NCBI GenBank assembly: GCA_001574975.1
Contig: KQ965736.1
Coordinates: 251,725 to 315,724 of the forward strand
Length of the DNA stretch: 64,000 nucleotides
Source of the DNA: Gonapodya prolifera JEL478
Lineage: Eukaryota; Monoblepharomycota; Monoblepharidomycetes; Monoblepharidales; Gonapodyaceae
Direction of reading: 5' to 3'
In this document: positions 14,163 through 26,250 of the stretch, piece by piece
Numbering within the stretch: the first letter of the stretch is position 1
Layout of the letters: each line of letters opens with the position of its first letter
Position numbers and translations under genes: made by a program
The notes under the pieces: model-generated
What the model saw: the letters and a program-made list of their open reading frames with translations, nothing else
What the model was told of the DNA's origin: nothing
Database searches by the model: none

Positions 14163-17100
14163 ATGGGTCCAACGCGCACCCGGTTGCTCGGGCCGCGCAC
14201 AACACTTCTGCCCCTCCTCCTCTTTCTCTTTCTGTGCGCATTTCAATGCGCCATCGTGGCCGCGCAGGACACCTCCACCACCACTTTCACTGAAACCCAA
14301 ACTGCCACAACTTCCACCACGGCCCTCGCCCCGCCCGAATTCACCGCGACGACGACCGCGCCGCCGCCCCCGCCGCCCCCCGAGGCCACCACGACGACAG
14401 CCGCGCCGCCTCCCCCACCTCCCCAGCCGCCACCCGAATTCACCACGACGACGGCCGCGCCGCCCCCGGTCGTCGATACGACCACCACCCTGTCGACCAC
14501 GACGAATGCACCGTTGTGAGTGCCCCCGTGCACCTGTCCACGATTGGTCTTCACCACACCTTCGTACTTCTCTTTTCTCCCACCACCGACCACATCGGTC
14601 GACCCCCTTTCCTCCTCCCTACCCCCCCCGTCCCCACCCAGGATCACAACCACAACCGGCACACCTGGCGTATACCTCATCTTCTCGACCGACGTCGAAT
14701 ACTCTGGCGGCGTGCTGGGCGCCATCACTGGATACGTAAACCAGGACGCCCCGCAGTGCCGCAACATGTGCGACTACCAGGCCAAGTGTATCGGGTACAT
14801 CCTCAGAGCGAACGGCCAGTGCGTCACGTTTCAGAACACTAATGGCCCCGTAGCGTCGACGGGTGCGACGGCGTACGTCAAGTCAACGTGAGTGCATTGG
14901 GTGGAGGTGGGGGGCTGGTTCCCTCGCCCTCATGAGGCCAAGTGGGAAGGGGCAACGACCGGGTGCTGGGGAAAGGCTTGATGCTCACCCGTTAGGCTTG
15001 GTGGAATGGGGCAACGGGAACGGGATATGCCAACCCATGAAGGCCACTCACTCACCGGTCTTGTCACCGCCCCACTAGACCATTCTCCTTCCCCAACCCT
15101 GTCCTCGCGCCAGACGCCGAAGGCGTGTACACGCTCACCAGCAGGGGCTACGACACGATCCCCAAAGTGAACTTTGTGGGCAACGACTTTGTTACCTGGT
15201 CCACCGACAACGTCATGGACTGCCTGACCTTGTGTGACCTCATTGGGGATGCCTGCCTCTTGTTCGCATACGCAAATGCGGGTGGGAGCTGCTGGCTCAA
15301 GACGGGGTCCATGACGTCCCCATTAACCGGACAGTGAGTGTAAGGTGGAAGAGGTTGTGCGTGTCGATTGACTCACTCACATGGCTGGTTGGGCAGGGTG
15401 GTCGACGCGACGTTGAGCGTGTACATCAAACAGTAGGTTCTTTTCTCGTCCTCTCCCCCACCCACAATGAACTCTCAACGCACACCAAAAATGCCCAGAG
15501 CCACAGTCCCCAGGTTCGGGGGGGTGACCGCGGCTTGGTGTGATGCTCATGGGGGGGTCAGTGGCCAAGGCCCAGGCAGCAGGTGCCAGATCAGGAGCAA
15601 GCCGCACTACCTGCAGGCAGAGTTTTATATCATTCCTCCCGGGGACCCCATGTGAGTGATTCTCTCCCAACGCCCTCGTCATCCCTCGTCACGTCTCATA
15701 ACCCCACAACTCTGCCCTCCTCATCCCCAACACTTGCACCAGCGATCCAGACGTTGCCATCTCCAGCGGCTGGAAAATTGTCAACAACCGTGCGGTCAGA
15801 TTCGTCCCCTTCTTCTCCAACTGGTTCCAAGCCATGCTCCACGCATCCCAAAACTACGCGGTAGGTCCCACCCCATCGCTTGCCTGCTGCGAGACAGCTC
15901 ACACTTCCCTGCCTAGGGCGAACTGGCCGCGCCGCTGAATGCCGACGACCAGCTTGCCATCTACAACACCGTCGTGAACGGAGTCACAAAGTGATTTGTT
16001 GTTCTTGTTGTTTTTCCTGGGACCGCGCAGACTGACCGATCTTGCTCGTAGCCAACGAGTCTGGTTGGGCGCGGACGATATCGTGTTGGTGAGTTGTTGT
16101 CGCTGCAACCTTTGGCGGAACCGTCCGAATATGAACCTATCCGTACCGGTTTGTAGACGTACAGCTGGCGCCTTTCCACATCGTACGGCGTATCTGCCCC
16201 AGCCACACCCAACTCCAACTACTTATGGGCCCCCGGGGAACCGAACCACGATTTTGGGTGGGAGGAGTGTTTTGAGTTGTACGTGCCCCCCTTCCTCCTT
16301 GTTTCTGCGGTGCTTCGAGCCTGATCGATCCCAACGCGGCAGATATGTACAAGCGGGTGTGCAGGGCCGGTCGAACGACCTCAACTGTTTCCTTGCCGAG
16401 GGGGGGTACGTGGTGGAACGGAGACTGACGTACATACCCACAACCACTAGTAAAACGTGAGCATTATTGAGTGCACAAACGCGCGTTGTTTGTAGGGGCT
16501 GTGATCCATCCGTCCTCTCGCTTCGCAACTAGAATGACCTCCACGACTGTCACAACGCAAACCACCATGACGACGGAGACAGCCACGCTCACAACGGACA
16601 CGACAGTGACAGCTTCGACGACGACCACAATTGCAACACCCACCATGATTCCGGGAGGAGGCGTGACCGCGCCATGGTGTACTTCTCGCCTAGGCACAAT
16701 AACGCAGGACAACAAATGCGAAGTGCGAGCCGACCGCGGGTTCTACTCGCTCGAAATCGTGGCGGGTGGATCGCCGATGTGAGTTGCCCCGGTGTTTGCT
16801 AGCGTGTGGGCTAGCTCACTCACATTATGGACCCCTACCACTCAGCACCGTTGAGGAGATCGCAGCAAACAGTTGGACAGTGATAGGCAATCGTGCGGTT
16901 AAGTTGATTGCTACAGGCTCCGTCTCGCACTTCGAAGCCATCTACCAAGCGTCTACAACATGGAATGTAGGTTCACGACAGTTCGTGTCCACTCGTTTAT
17001 CGTGATGGTTGATCCGTCCTTGGCAGGCCGAGTTGGTTACCATCCAGTCGCCCGCTGATCAACAGAGTATTTGGAATCTGGCCCCATCGACTGCAGAGTG

Positions 17101-20100
17101 AGCATGGCTGCCAGCGATGTCTGATAGCTTTCAGATTACAGATGGCTTCACCCATGTGTTGAATAGGCGATATTGGGTCGGAGGAGACGACATCCGCCAG
17201 GTAAAATACGGTCGTCCTCCTTGCGTTCGTTGTGCTTATTAACATGTGAATACCTCACTAGGAAACAATATTCCACCCCACTGCCAGCTACGCAGTAGAC
17301 GACATTTTGTGGAGCCCGACACAAACTGGTGCATTGGAATGGGCTATTGGAGAGCCCAACAACTATGTCGAAGGGGAGGATTGTGTGGAGATGTAAGCCA
17401 ATGTTGGCTTTACCGAGCGAGATGTCTTCACGAATGTTGGGACTACCCTTTTCAGTTCATCTCCGGGCGAGCTGAACGATGACTGGTGTGCCAGTAATTA
17501 TCCCTCGGGGTACTTTATAGAACGCAGATTGGCAACTACAACGACACAAACCTCCTTCACGACAAGGTAGGTTTTTGCGTTCTTTTAACGTGATAATACT
17601 AAAGGGGGAACCACTTCGGTTTAGTTTTACGGCTACTTCTACCGAAACAACAGCATCAACAACTACAACGGAGAGTATGGCGACCACGGTAGAAACAACG
17701 ACTGTAGAAACGACGTCGACTATAGCAACTGCCACGTAAGTGTCGTCAATTTCATTTACTGCTCAACAAACCATCTGAGCAGACCTCGCCACAAACAGGG
17801 AGACACCCACCAGTACGGAAACAGCATCGTGAGATACCTTCAATGGCCCTGCCGCTCCATCTGTTTACTAGTTCTTCTTGTTCGGGTAGAACCACCGAGT
17901 CAACTACCTCTTTCACGCCTTCTACTACATCCACAATGACCGTAACACAGTCAACGACTACTTCGTAAGATCACAGATGAAGCACTCTGTTTTCAACCCT
18001 CTAAGCGCATAACCGACAGGGTGACGACTGAAACCCAAACATCAACCACGTGAGAGTCAAATGCGGGGCTATGCTCATACTGCCCACTTACACTTGTGAT
18101 CTTAAACAGTGAGAGTACTTCAACAACCAACACTCCTTCCACAACGAGGTGGGTTCCGCAATGTTAACAAAACTCAAACGCTTCTAACCTACTCCCCTGA
18201 AGTGAAAGCACTACATCAACGGCAACTCCATCAACCACCTCGTAAGATGAACTCCAATTCGAATTAAAGCATAAACTTTATGGACTTATATTTTTAGAGT
18301 GACCAGCACCGAAACCACATCGTGAGTTTTCTGTGAAGGTTCTAATGGATTCGTGTAACTCTCTCAATATCTTACATTTCTTCTGCTCGTATAGTAAGAG
18401 TACTACATCGTCGGAGACTCCCTCAACGACCTCGTGAGTTGCTGGTCACGCATGGAGGGTTCCGCAGTCTTGGTGCTTATGAGGTACTCCCAGCGCCTCC
18501 ACAACGCGAACTTCTTCCGCCACACTGACCACAACGCCAACCATCACGTGAGTTAACTTGCGGGCATTGGCTGTCATGGCAGATGATTTCCATCTGCACT
18601 TGTCTTCAGCACGACCGGGACTACAACTTCGTTCACGCGCTCCACGAGTTCAACGATTACAATCACAGTAACATCCACAACATCGTGAGAACGTATTGAA
18701 AGTAACTTACTTCTCATCTGAAATCGAATCTCTGCAGCGAAACCGCGTCAACTACGATGACGCCATCCACGACTTCGTGAGTTATTTTCGCGCAGGGAGG
18801 GCTACCGCAATCATTGTGCTGACGAGTTACTCGCAGCGCGACCGCATCCCGAACTTCTTCCGAAACAAAGACAACATCCCAAACTTCTTCCTCGACCCCG
18901 ACCCGAACCAGCACAGAAACGTCCACAACAATATTAGTGTAGGTTTTGCTTTTTGACCCAAGGTGTTTCTGTATGCAGTGCTTAGTGGCTCGCTCTTCTT
19001 CGATTCTGCAGCTTGCCACCACCAGCGCCTCCCACGTCAGTCGTAATCGCGACACAGACAACCACAGAGATGTGAGAGTTGAACTGTTGCGTTGTGCCAT
19101 GCATAAATTTCAACCGCTCGACTCCCGTATCGAGCAGCTCCGTCATCCCACCCCCACCCAGCACAACCGATAATGTGGTCGCTACAACAACAGCCCCAGC
19201 TCTGGAGACTTCAACCGCTTTGACGTTGGCTGCTACAACTGCCCCGACTCAGGGATCACCAACCGGCTTTACAACGACAGCTGTTCCCCCCCCACCCGCT
19301 GCTGCTACAACAACAGCTCTTCCCCCCCCACCTGCTGCTGGTACAACAACAGCTCCTCCCCCCCCACCTGCTGCTGGTACAACGGCAGTTCTTCCCCCGC
19401 CACCCGCTTCTGTCGCAACGTCAGTTCTTCCCCCACCACCTGCAACTCTGACGACAGTTGTTCTGGAGAGCGTCTCCATACCAGTCACAATTGGAAGCAC
19501 CTCTGTGGTTACAGTTGTCGCCTCGTCTGGTCCGATAATCAGCGTGGTGCCCACCCTTTCGTCTATCGTGCTGAGCGCGAGTACAGATGTCCCAACACCG
19601 GCAACTGTACAGTCGCTTTTGGTCACAAGTGGAAGCGCTAGCCCAGTTTCGAGCGAAACTAGTTCGGGATCGCCGACAACCGGCGAATTTGCCCAACCCT
19701 CGTCAACTGGTGAGTTCGCTCTTGGGGTTTGACCTACATGAATGCAATACTCACTCAACTGGCAGGTTCGTCGTCAGCCGCCGAATCGCAAACCCTTATA
19801 CCAGCCGGAGTGCGCGAAGGCAATTCGGAATCAACAGGCCCCACTGCTGGAGTTATCGCGGGCGCGACCATCGGCGCGGTCGCAGGCACGGCACTTGTGG
19901 TCGGGGCGGTTGTTATCGGTGTGAACGCTGGCGTGTAAGTTCTTTGTCTCATTGGCGCAGAGAATCGTTTTCGCTCATGCCACCGTTACTCGCATGGCGC
20001 CACAGTATCGGAGGCATTTCTCTCCTCACGGGTGCTGCGACCGCCGCAGGAGCTGCTGGCGCGGCTGGAGCTGCGGGAGCTGCGGGAGTGGGCGCTGCCG

Positions 20101-20996
20101 GAGTTGGTGGTGCAGCGGGAGGAGCGGGAGCGGGTGGCGCAGGTGCCGCTGGTGGAGGAGGTGTCGGAGGTACAGGTGCAGCGAGCGGGTGAGTTGAAAC
20201 AGAGTGGTCGAAAATTACACTCAAACCTCAGGTGAATCATATCATCTCTTGCGCTACAGGGTGTTGGAAACAGTACCTTTGCTGAGTGCGACGTGAGTTT
20301 CGCGGCATGAGACGACTTCTGGTAATTCCTTCGATTCCATCTCCTTCTCACAACAGGTCCGCGTCACCAGCAACACTCGCAGTACTCACAGCAGGCGACG
20401 CTGTGATAGGGGCGTCTACAGGGACCTCGATTATCGCCAGCGCCTCTTCAACAGTTTCTGCCTTGTTTAGCGGTGGCACCACAGCGGCAGGGGCAGGCGT
20501 GAGCGTGGCAGCCAGTGGCACCGCTACGGGAGCGGTGTCCGGTATTGGCGCTGGTGCAGGCACGTCTGCTGGAGCGGGTGTTGGTGGTGCGACGACGCAG
20601 AGTGCAGTGACAAGCGGTGCGTCTGGGTTGCTGAGTCAGGGCGCCGGAGGGACTGCCAATGTTGCCGCAAGTAACTTGGCTGGAGCTGGGACTGGTGCAA
20701 ACGCCAGTGGGCTCTCTGGAACAGGTGTGGGTGGAAACGTGAGTGCGACGAATGTCAGCGGGTCTGGTCTCGGCGCGAATACGGGTCCTGCTTCGGGAGC
20801 TGGAGTGGGAGCGAATGTCGGAGCAGGGATGGGCAGCACTGGCGGTGTCGCTGGAACGCAAGCTGGTGGGATGGCGAGCGCTGGTGGTGGATCCTCATCG
20901 GGCTTGGAGATTGGCAAGATCGTCTTGGCGGCTTGGGCAGGTGGTCAAGCAGGAACTGGAACTGCTGCAGCTGTGCATCAAGCTACAAAGCCTTAA
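14163..20996 (+). CDS. Mosaic membrane protein with PAN/apple-like and two C-type-lectin-like modules
   Basis: Thirty-four exons sum to 4,524 nt (1,507 residues) with every junction in frame. Order: signal peptide ending near AIVAAQ; Pro/Thr-rich stretch; two Cys-containing PAN/apple-like segments (about 118-290; e.g. CRNMCDYQAKCIGY, DCLTLCDLIGDACLLF); two copies of a module made of a short Cys segment (GGVTAAWC; GGGVTAPWC) and a C-type-lectin-like domain with WLGADDI / WVGGDDI, APGEPNHDFG / AIGEPNNYVEGEDC and SNDLNC / NDDWC; a Ser/Thr stalk (about 736-955); a PPPPA-rich stretch; one membrane helix (exon 19766-19934); and a Gly/Ala/Ser tail. EPN and WND-like motifs are those of Ca2+-dependent mannose-type lectins. 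Sugar binding at the cell surface is inferred. The domain architecture is not one I recognise in fungi. Confidence 0.85.
17625..18938 (+). repeat. Array of twelve short symmetric phase 2-2 exons encoding the Ser/Thr stalk
   Basis: Exons 17-28 of the lectin-like gene are 111, 30, 75, 30, 39, 39, 24, 39, 54, 75, 39 and 102 nt. Each begins and ends in phase 2, so any one can be lost, gained or skipped without a frame change. Several encode near-identical peptides ending PSTTS followed by a GTAAG or GTGAG donor. Introns are about 40-75 nt. The pattern looks like repeated duplication of an exon-intron unit. Confidence 0.85.
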
Positions 20997-21164
20997 CTTA
21001 TGCTGGTACGGAGCTTTCAAGTATCTACTTGCATCATGCAGATTAATTTTATTTGAGAAAGAAAAAGATCTCACACTCTTCTCTGCCACATTCGTCTGAA
21101 TTCAGTTATTAACAACTGTTCCAATGGCGTGATGAGTGGTGATGAGCGAGAGGCGTGTGTTTTG

Positions 21165-21405
21165 GTAGGTTGAGACGGTTAAGACCAGGCAGCGCGATGT
21201 CCGGACGACCACGACAGTGATCTCTGTGCGGTGCAGCTTGGTGGGATGATTGTGGTGTGGTAGAGCTCCGGTCTCACCAAGTTCTTCTCCCCAAACGCGG
21301 AAGACATAATGCCCATTCCCAAGTTCACTCTTATGACACTGCAATGTTCTTTCTCATTCACCGCTGTTACTCCCGTTGAAGATTCATTGTAAGGAGAATC
21401 CAAGT
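21165..21405 (-). pseudogene. Decayed fragment similar to the thioesterase-like gene
   Basis: On the minus strand this stretch matches the second and third exons of the intact thioesterase-like gene at 23307-24723. Shared landmarks are the region before the donor (TGGTGAG-type splice after the EEL(G) segment) and the following ATCACNGTCG-type start of the next exon ending near TVVVVRTSR. No flanking exons and no long open frame remain, so it is read as a relic of a duplication. Confidence 0.55.
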
Positions 21406-21596
21406 TTCATCAACAAGACCCTACCGACGAAGCTCCAAAGTGCGGTAGATTTTCATTGGTTTTCATGTTCAGCAAAAAAGGAAGTTTTCACGTGGCAAGG
21501 GCAGGCTGTTGCACTCAACATCGAGTGCTAGGCCCAGGAACACCTCCATATACCAGCATCACAGCGCCCTTGTATCCACGAGGCAAATGGGGTTCT

Positions 21597-21690
21597 TCGG
21601 ACCCACCGCATCCTCGGGGCCGGCAACCAGAACGGACTCCGGAGTGTTTGGGGTTGTGCGGTAAAACCCGGGCTGGCCTCTCCATTGTAT
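21597..21690 (+). repeat. Diverged direct repeat, copy A
   Basis: About 75 nt beginning GCATCCTC and containing GGAGTGTTTGGGGTTG recurs about 340 nt downstream with scattered substitutions (copy B, 21940-22020). The function is unknown. It may be a remnant of a mobile or duplicated sequence. Confidence 0.6.
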
Positions 21691-21939
21691 TCAAAAGGGG
21701 GAGACCCTGCAATCGGTCCCCAGAATCGGTGCAAGTGGCCGCAAGACTACCCCTTTTCCTTTCCCACCAAGTAAGATTGGTCGACCTTCAGAACGAAGGT
21801 AATTTCCAAGAACCAAAAAGGAAGGGTGGAAGTTTGGCCAGGCATCGTTCCGTCAATGGTTCCGACTGCTGCTTCTCAGCAAGACTTGCACGTATTGAGC
21901 TGCTCGCACTCTCATACCTGGACGGGTGTCTTCCCACCC

Positions 21940-22020
21940 ACAGCATCCTCCTGAACGGCATCCAGTACAAACAGGAGTGTTTGAGGTTGCTGCGGCGAAA
22001 CCTGGTGTACTGGCCGTTCT
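21940..22020 (+). repeat. Diverged direct repeat, copy B
   Basis: This is the second copy of the repeat at 21597, beginning GCATCCTCC and containing GGAGTGTTTGAGGTTG, and likewise ending with CTGGCC. The rest of 20997-23306 holds no gene I can support. Confidence 0.6.
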
Positions 22021-23306
22021 CTGCTTTACGGGTGAGAAGTGTAGGCCGACCACTGAACATATACCCGTTCTCCTGCGCGACAACGGCGCGGGTGATTCCG
22101 TGTCGAACCAGTAAAGGTCAACCGCGGGAGAAAGGAGCATCCGCTGAACGAACGAACCTTTGAGCTTGAGGCCAACTGACGCAGATGCCGTGCCATCAAC
22201 ACCTAAACGTACCATAGCAGATACTCAGAGCTGCCTTGCCGTTCGCAACTCGGCGTCACTGGCGTCACTGGCGTCGATTACCAAAACTTTGTCCGCGTAC
22301 TCGCTGCTCAACCCTGAGGAAGACTGGGCCCTGCCTTGTGCGCAGGAATATGATTCCCGCTACGAGAGTTCGGACCGGACGGTTCGCTAGTGCACGCAGT
22401 GTGCTCAAAGTGAGGAATGGGCGGGGTCGGTGTGCGTCCTTTTGCGGCTCCATCCTTTGGGGCTTCTGTCGATGATAAAGAGGAAGCGAGCATGGGAAAA
22501 TGGCCTGGACATGGCTTGGAGCAGCTTGTGGAGCAGCTTGGAGCCCACCTTGCAGCGAACCCGCATGGGAGAAGCTTTGGTCGCGCTCCCTTACAAAATC
22601 ACCCTTTCTTCTCTGCAAGGGAAAACATGAACCTGTATTGAACAAATTGTGAATGAAAGACAAGCCCTAACTCTGTGCTAATCGCACGGATCAACGAACG
22701 GGCTGTTGCTCAGTCTACCGAAATGGAGAAAAGACTTCTGTTTTTCGAGGATTATTCATTTTGGGTGATGGGCGAAGTACATAACATTCTGCGCGCCAAG
22801 TACGAAGTGAGCGACATGTTTCCACGTAACAAGTAATATAAATTACTGTCACTATGTTGTATTCGGCGAGGACAACGAAGCTCGGGAACGAGGACACAAC
22901 TCGCTAAAAGCCTCTGTAACTTTTTGGACGTGCAACTTGAGATGTCAATCGATCTTCTCTTTGGGACGTTCGACGGGTTGCGCTGGCGTTATTCTTGGTG
23001 GAAATGTTGGCCGATTACATGACGTGGAAGTAGAAATCCAAATCGAAATGCAGAAGTACATCAACATAGAATGACACGACATAGTTGCCATGTTTTTAGA
23101 GCGCTGAGATGACTCATTGAAGCACAAGCGATGGTCGAAGTTTACGGTTAAAGTGATTCATCCAATTGGACTGGGGGATACACCCTGCGCAACATAGATT
23201 ATTTGAAACAAAGTGTTACAATGTGCCAATCTCTCCTTCATTTCGAATGCCAATCTGCGGGTTGTGTGGACGACGATTCGTTGATGGTGGGGCGACTTGG
23301 ACACGC

Positions 23307-24723
23307 TCACAGCAATGACGACGTCGACGAAACACCTCTGACCCCACCCCGCGACAGGCCCTCCAATCGCGGCATCGCTTTTCCCGCCACGACTCTCGTC
23401 TGTCTCTGCATGCACACGAGCGTCCCGTCGGGTGCCCACAGCGCGGCCTCTGAGTGCGCCACGGCGCCGAGTTCCGTCGGGGCGCCGCCTTCGACGCTTG
23501 CTCCATCAAGGGAGCGGGGAGTGTCCGAGGCGATTATGCGGGCCGCCATGTACATCCATGTCGTGCCCGGGGGGACGGGTTTGAGGAATGTGAGTGCGAC
23601 AGAGACTGTCACGGAGATGATGGCGGGGCCGAAGAAGGTGGAGAGGGTGAATGAGGGAGGGTTGATGTCGGAGAGGAAGGCGGCGGACTGAGGGAGGTGC
23701 GTCGTAGAGGGAGGGACAGGTGAGGTACTTGAGTGATAAGTGAGCAACGGAGGAATTGGGAGTGCAGACACGCACCACGGTGTCGATTGGTTGGCCGTCG
23801 GGTCGGACTGGTGGGAAGCCAAAGACATTTGAGGTGAAAGTGAGCAAGAAGAGAGGGTGTGTGGACGCGTCACCCGTGGTTCCTCGGTCAACCGTCATGT
23901 GACGCTCCGAACTCACCTACGATACTGGGCATATCATCCACGGCACCCCACAACTCCCGCGCAATTCCAGCGACGCCCCTTCTTTCGAGCGCGATCTGGC
24001 CATACTGTGCCGCCTCGCTCGAGTAAAGGGACACCTCGGCGTGCAAGAACTGTGACGTCAAAGTCCCAGAGCTTGGTGCATATATGGAGGACACGAGCGC
24101 GTGGAGGGTCCCCAGTGCGGCGGCTGGGGACGTGAGAGAGGGAGCGGCGGACTTGAGCCGGGAGAGGTCGAAAGAGGTGGTGGTGCGTTGAAACACGGCC
24201 GAGGGATTTGTTGCCTCGAGGAACCCGCATGTGGATTGGGAGACAAGGACCAAGGAGGAGGAGGCGGTGGCGACGGTTGATGTGCGGACGAAACACAAAC
24301 GGCGAGACGTCCGGAGGACCTCGACGGTGATCTCTGTGGGGAGAGTGCAAGAATGAGTTGAGGTCGAGCTGATGTCGCGGTGAGAGCTCCGGACTCACCA
24401 AGTTCCTCTCCGACAGACACAGAAGACAGAATGTCCAGATTCACAGTCATGACGTGGGGATAGCCCCTCGCATTTGCCACAGTGAGTGCTGCCTTAGTGA
24501 CGAGTGCCATCAAATAGCCCCCGAACATGCTTCACGCCGATGAATTGCCAAGCGAATAAGACGCAGGCAATGGCGCGAAGAGTGGACACACGCACGCGGA
24601 CTCCCGGTTTCCTCCCCCGCCCATTTCGCGTGGAGTTGTCGTTCGGAAAGCGAAGACGCCTCCCGCCGACTTTGAGAGGACGGGTGCGATGTGGAAGTGC
24701 GCATCAAAGGCCGCAGACGCCAT
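23307..24723 (-). CDS. Acyl-CoA thioesterase-like (double hotdog) protein
   Basis: Five exons (24596-24723, 24399-24529, 23917-24333, 23776-23807, 23307-23687) sum to 1,089 nt, or 362 residues. MFGGYLMALVTKAAL followed by HVMTVNLDILSSVSVGEEL and ITVEVLRTSRRL matches the N-terminal hotdog of the fungal thioesterase-like superfamily. The second half has TFLKPVPPGTTWMYM and the closing LWAPDGTLVCMQRQTRV, which is the conserved end of the second hotdog. Such proteins hydrolyse acyl-CoA esters; the substrate cannot be told. The start at 24723 gives the usual N-terminal length, but an upstream in-frame Met at 24837 is possible. A decayed paralogous fragment lies about 2 kb away. Confidence 0.75.
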
Positions 24724-25051
24724 CTGAGCCGGCAATATGGGGAATCGAGGGTCGCAGATCGGAACAATGGATCGTATGTCAGTCGGCAGAGGTGTGACCG
24801 CAGTACCAAAGAAGACCGCACTCTCACTCGTCCTCATCTCTTGAGTAATTTTTAGTTGTCTTTAATCGCCAGTACTCAGCACCCTTCCCTCATCTCCGAT
24901 GGCTGAATTGAATTTATTTCGCGATTTGAATGGACTAAAAATCTCACTTTTCACACCATCCACCAGGTGGCGGTTTCAGATTGATCCTTCGTATCGGAAC
25001 CTGCACTTTCGCAGCGTCATCGGACGCCTTCTCTCCGCTAAATCCACTCGC

Positions 25052-26250
25052 TTAGTTCCCTTCCTTCTTCACCACGACATCTTGAGCATTTGCGGTACGG
25101 ACGGATCTGTCCATGTCCTTGCTCTCGCCAGCCGCTGTCACACCAAGCTCCGCCTTCCACACATCCTCCAACCTCTTTAAAGTGCCTGTGTAAAGCAAGC
25201 TCTCACGACCATGCTCGAGCGTTCCCCAGAGCACATTCCGATGCACGGTCAAGTGCACAAACGCTCCTGCCTCGCCAAGCGCGGCAACGAGATCCGGCCG
25301 CGCCTGCACCGTCTGGCCGACGAGGATGCGCACTATCTGTATTTTCTCCACGAGACGCAGAACAGCGTCATGCTTGGTCTCCTTGAGCGCCGCACGCAGG
25401 GCCCACGCGCGCTGCCTCATCTCGAACAGCTCCTTCAGGCCGTCCACACCTGCCACGCGCTGTCCGGCAAGCTCGACGTTTCCGCACTCGATGTACTGCT
25501 CGTCGTACAGCTTGACGAGCGTTGACATGATGGATGTGCGGACGGCGTTCTTGGTGGGACCCCCGTCGTCTTGGATGTATGGTAGAACCACATTACGAGT
25601 CGCATGGATCAAATGCGTCCCCGGTGCGGGCTTTCTCCTCTGGTATCACGAGTGTCCAGTCGAGGCGGGTCTCCTCCTTTCGGTTTCGGGCCTAAAGGAC
25701 CTGGCCGAGTCCCCTGCGAATCCACGATAACGGGCGAGACTCGTTGCGCAGGCCAGAGCGCCGCCTGCTTTCCCTCCTTTCTCACGACCCGCAGTTGGAC
25801 CCCGACCTTGCGCGAGGGTTCGCTGCTTCGAGGGCCGTGCGGGAATGTAAGGACGCACGGTTGCCCGTCGTCGTGCAGCCGACACGNNNNNNNNNNNNNN
25901 NNNNNNNNNNNNNNNNNNNNNNNNNNNNNNNNNNNNNNNNACACGGAGGACGTTTCCCACGGCTCCGGAATGTGTTTTGGTGGGAGAGTCTCCCGAGGAT
26001 GGTATTGCGGGATGNCGACCTCGACAATGGGCACGGGTGCGGCCTGTCCCCGTGTGGGAAGCGGTGTTGCCGGTGTTGCGGGTGTTGTGTGGGCGGTGGC
26101 ATCGCTTTGCCGCTGGCGGTGAGTGTGCGGTGACGAAGTCGGATCATGAGGCGATTGCTGTCCCTGCGGTGAGTTGGGCGGCATTCGCGACCGCTGTGAC
26201 AGGAGGAAGAGAGGGAGAGGAGGGGGATGGTAGCGACGAGGGTGCTGCAT
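25052..26250 (-). CDS. Unrecognised protein gene spanning an assembly gap
   Basis: The minus strand shows coding-like sequence on both sides of a 54-N gap. Upstream of the gap is a Pro/Ser/Thr-rich N-terminal part followed by IPQYHPRETLPPKHIPEPW. Beyond it is LRVVRKEGKQAALWPAQ. The last part (stop at 25052) is helical and charged, with LVKLYDEQYIECGNVELAG and HDAVLRLVEKIQIVRILVG. The parts are in different frames, so at least one or two introns must lie near 25600-25720, but I could not place them with confidence. I do not recognise the family. Boundaries are approximate. Confidence 0.4.
25887..25940. other. Assembly gap (54 N)
   Basis: A run of 54 unresolved bases is flanked by GACACG on the left and ACACGG on the right, suggesting a short repeat that stopped assembly. 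A single N also occurs at 26015. Confidence 0.95.

Noticed and set aside
21456-22163. 235-codon plus-strand frame
   Set aside because: No recognisable domain, odd composition, and it runs over the two diverged direct repeats.
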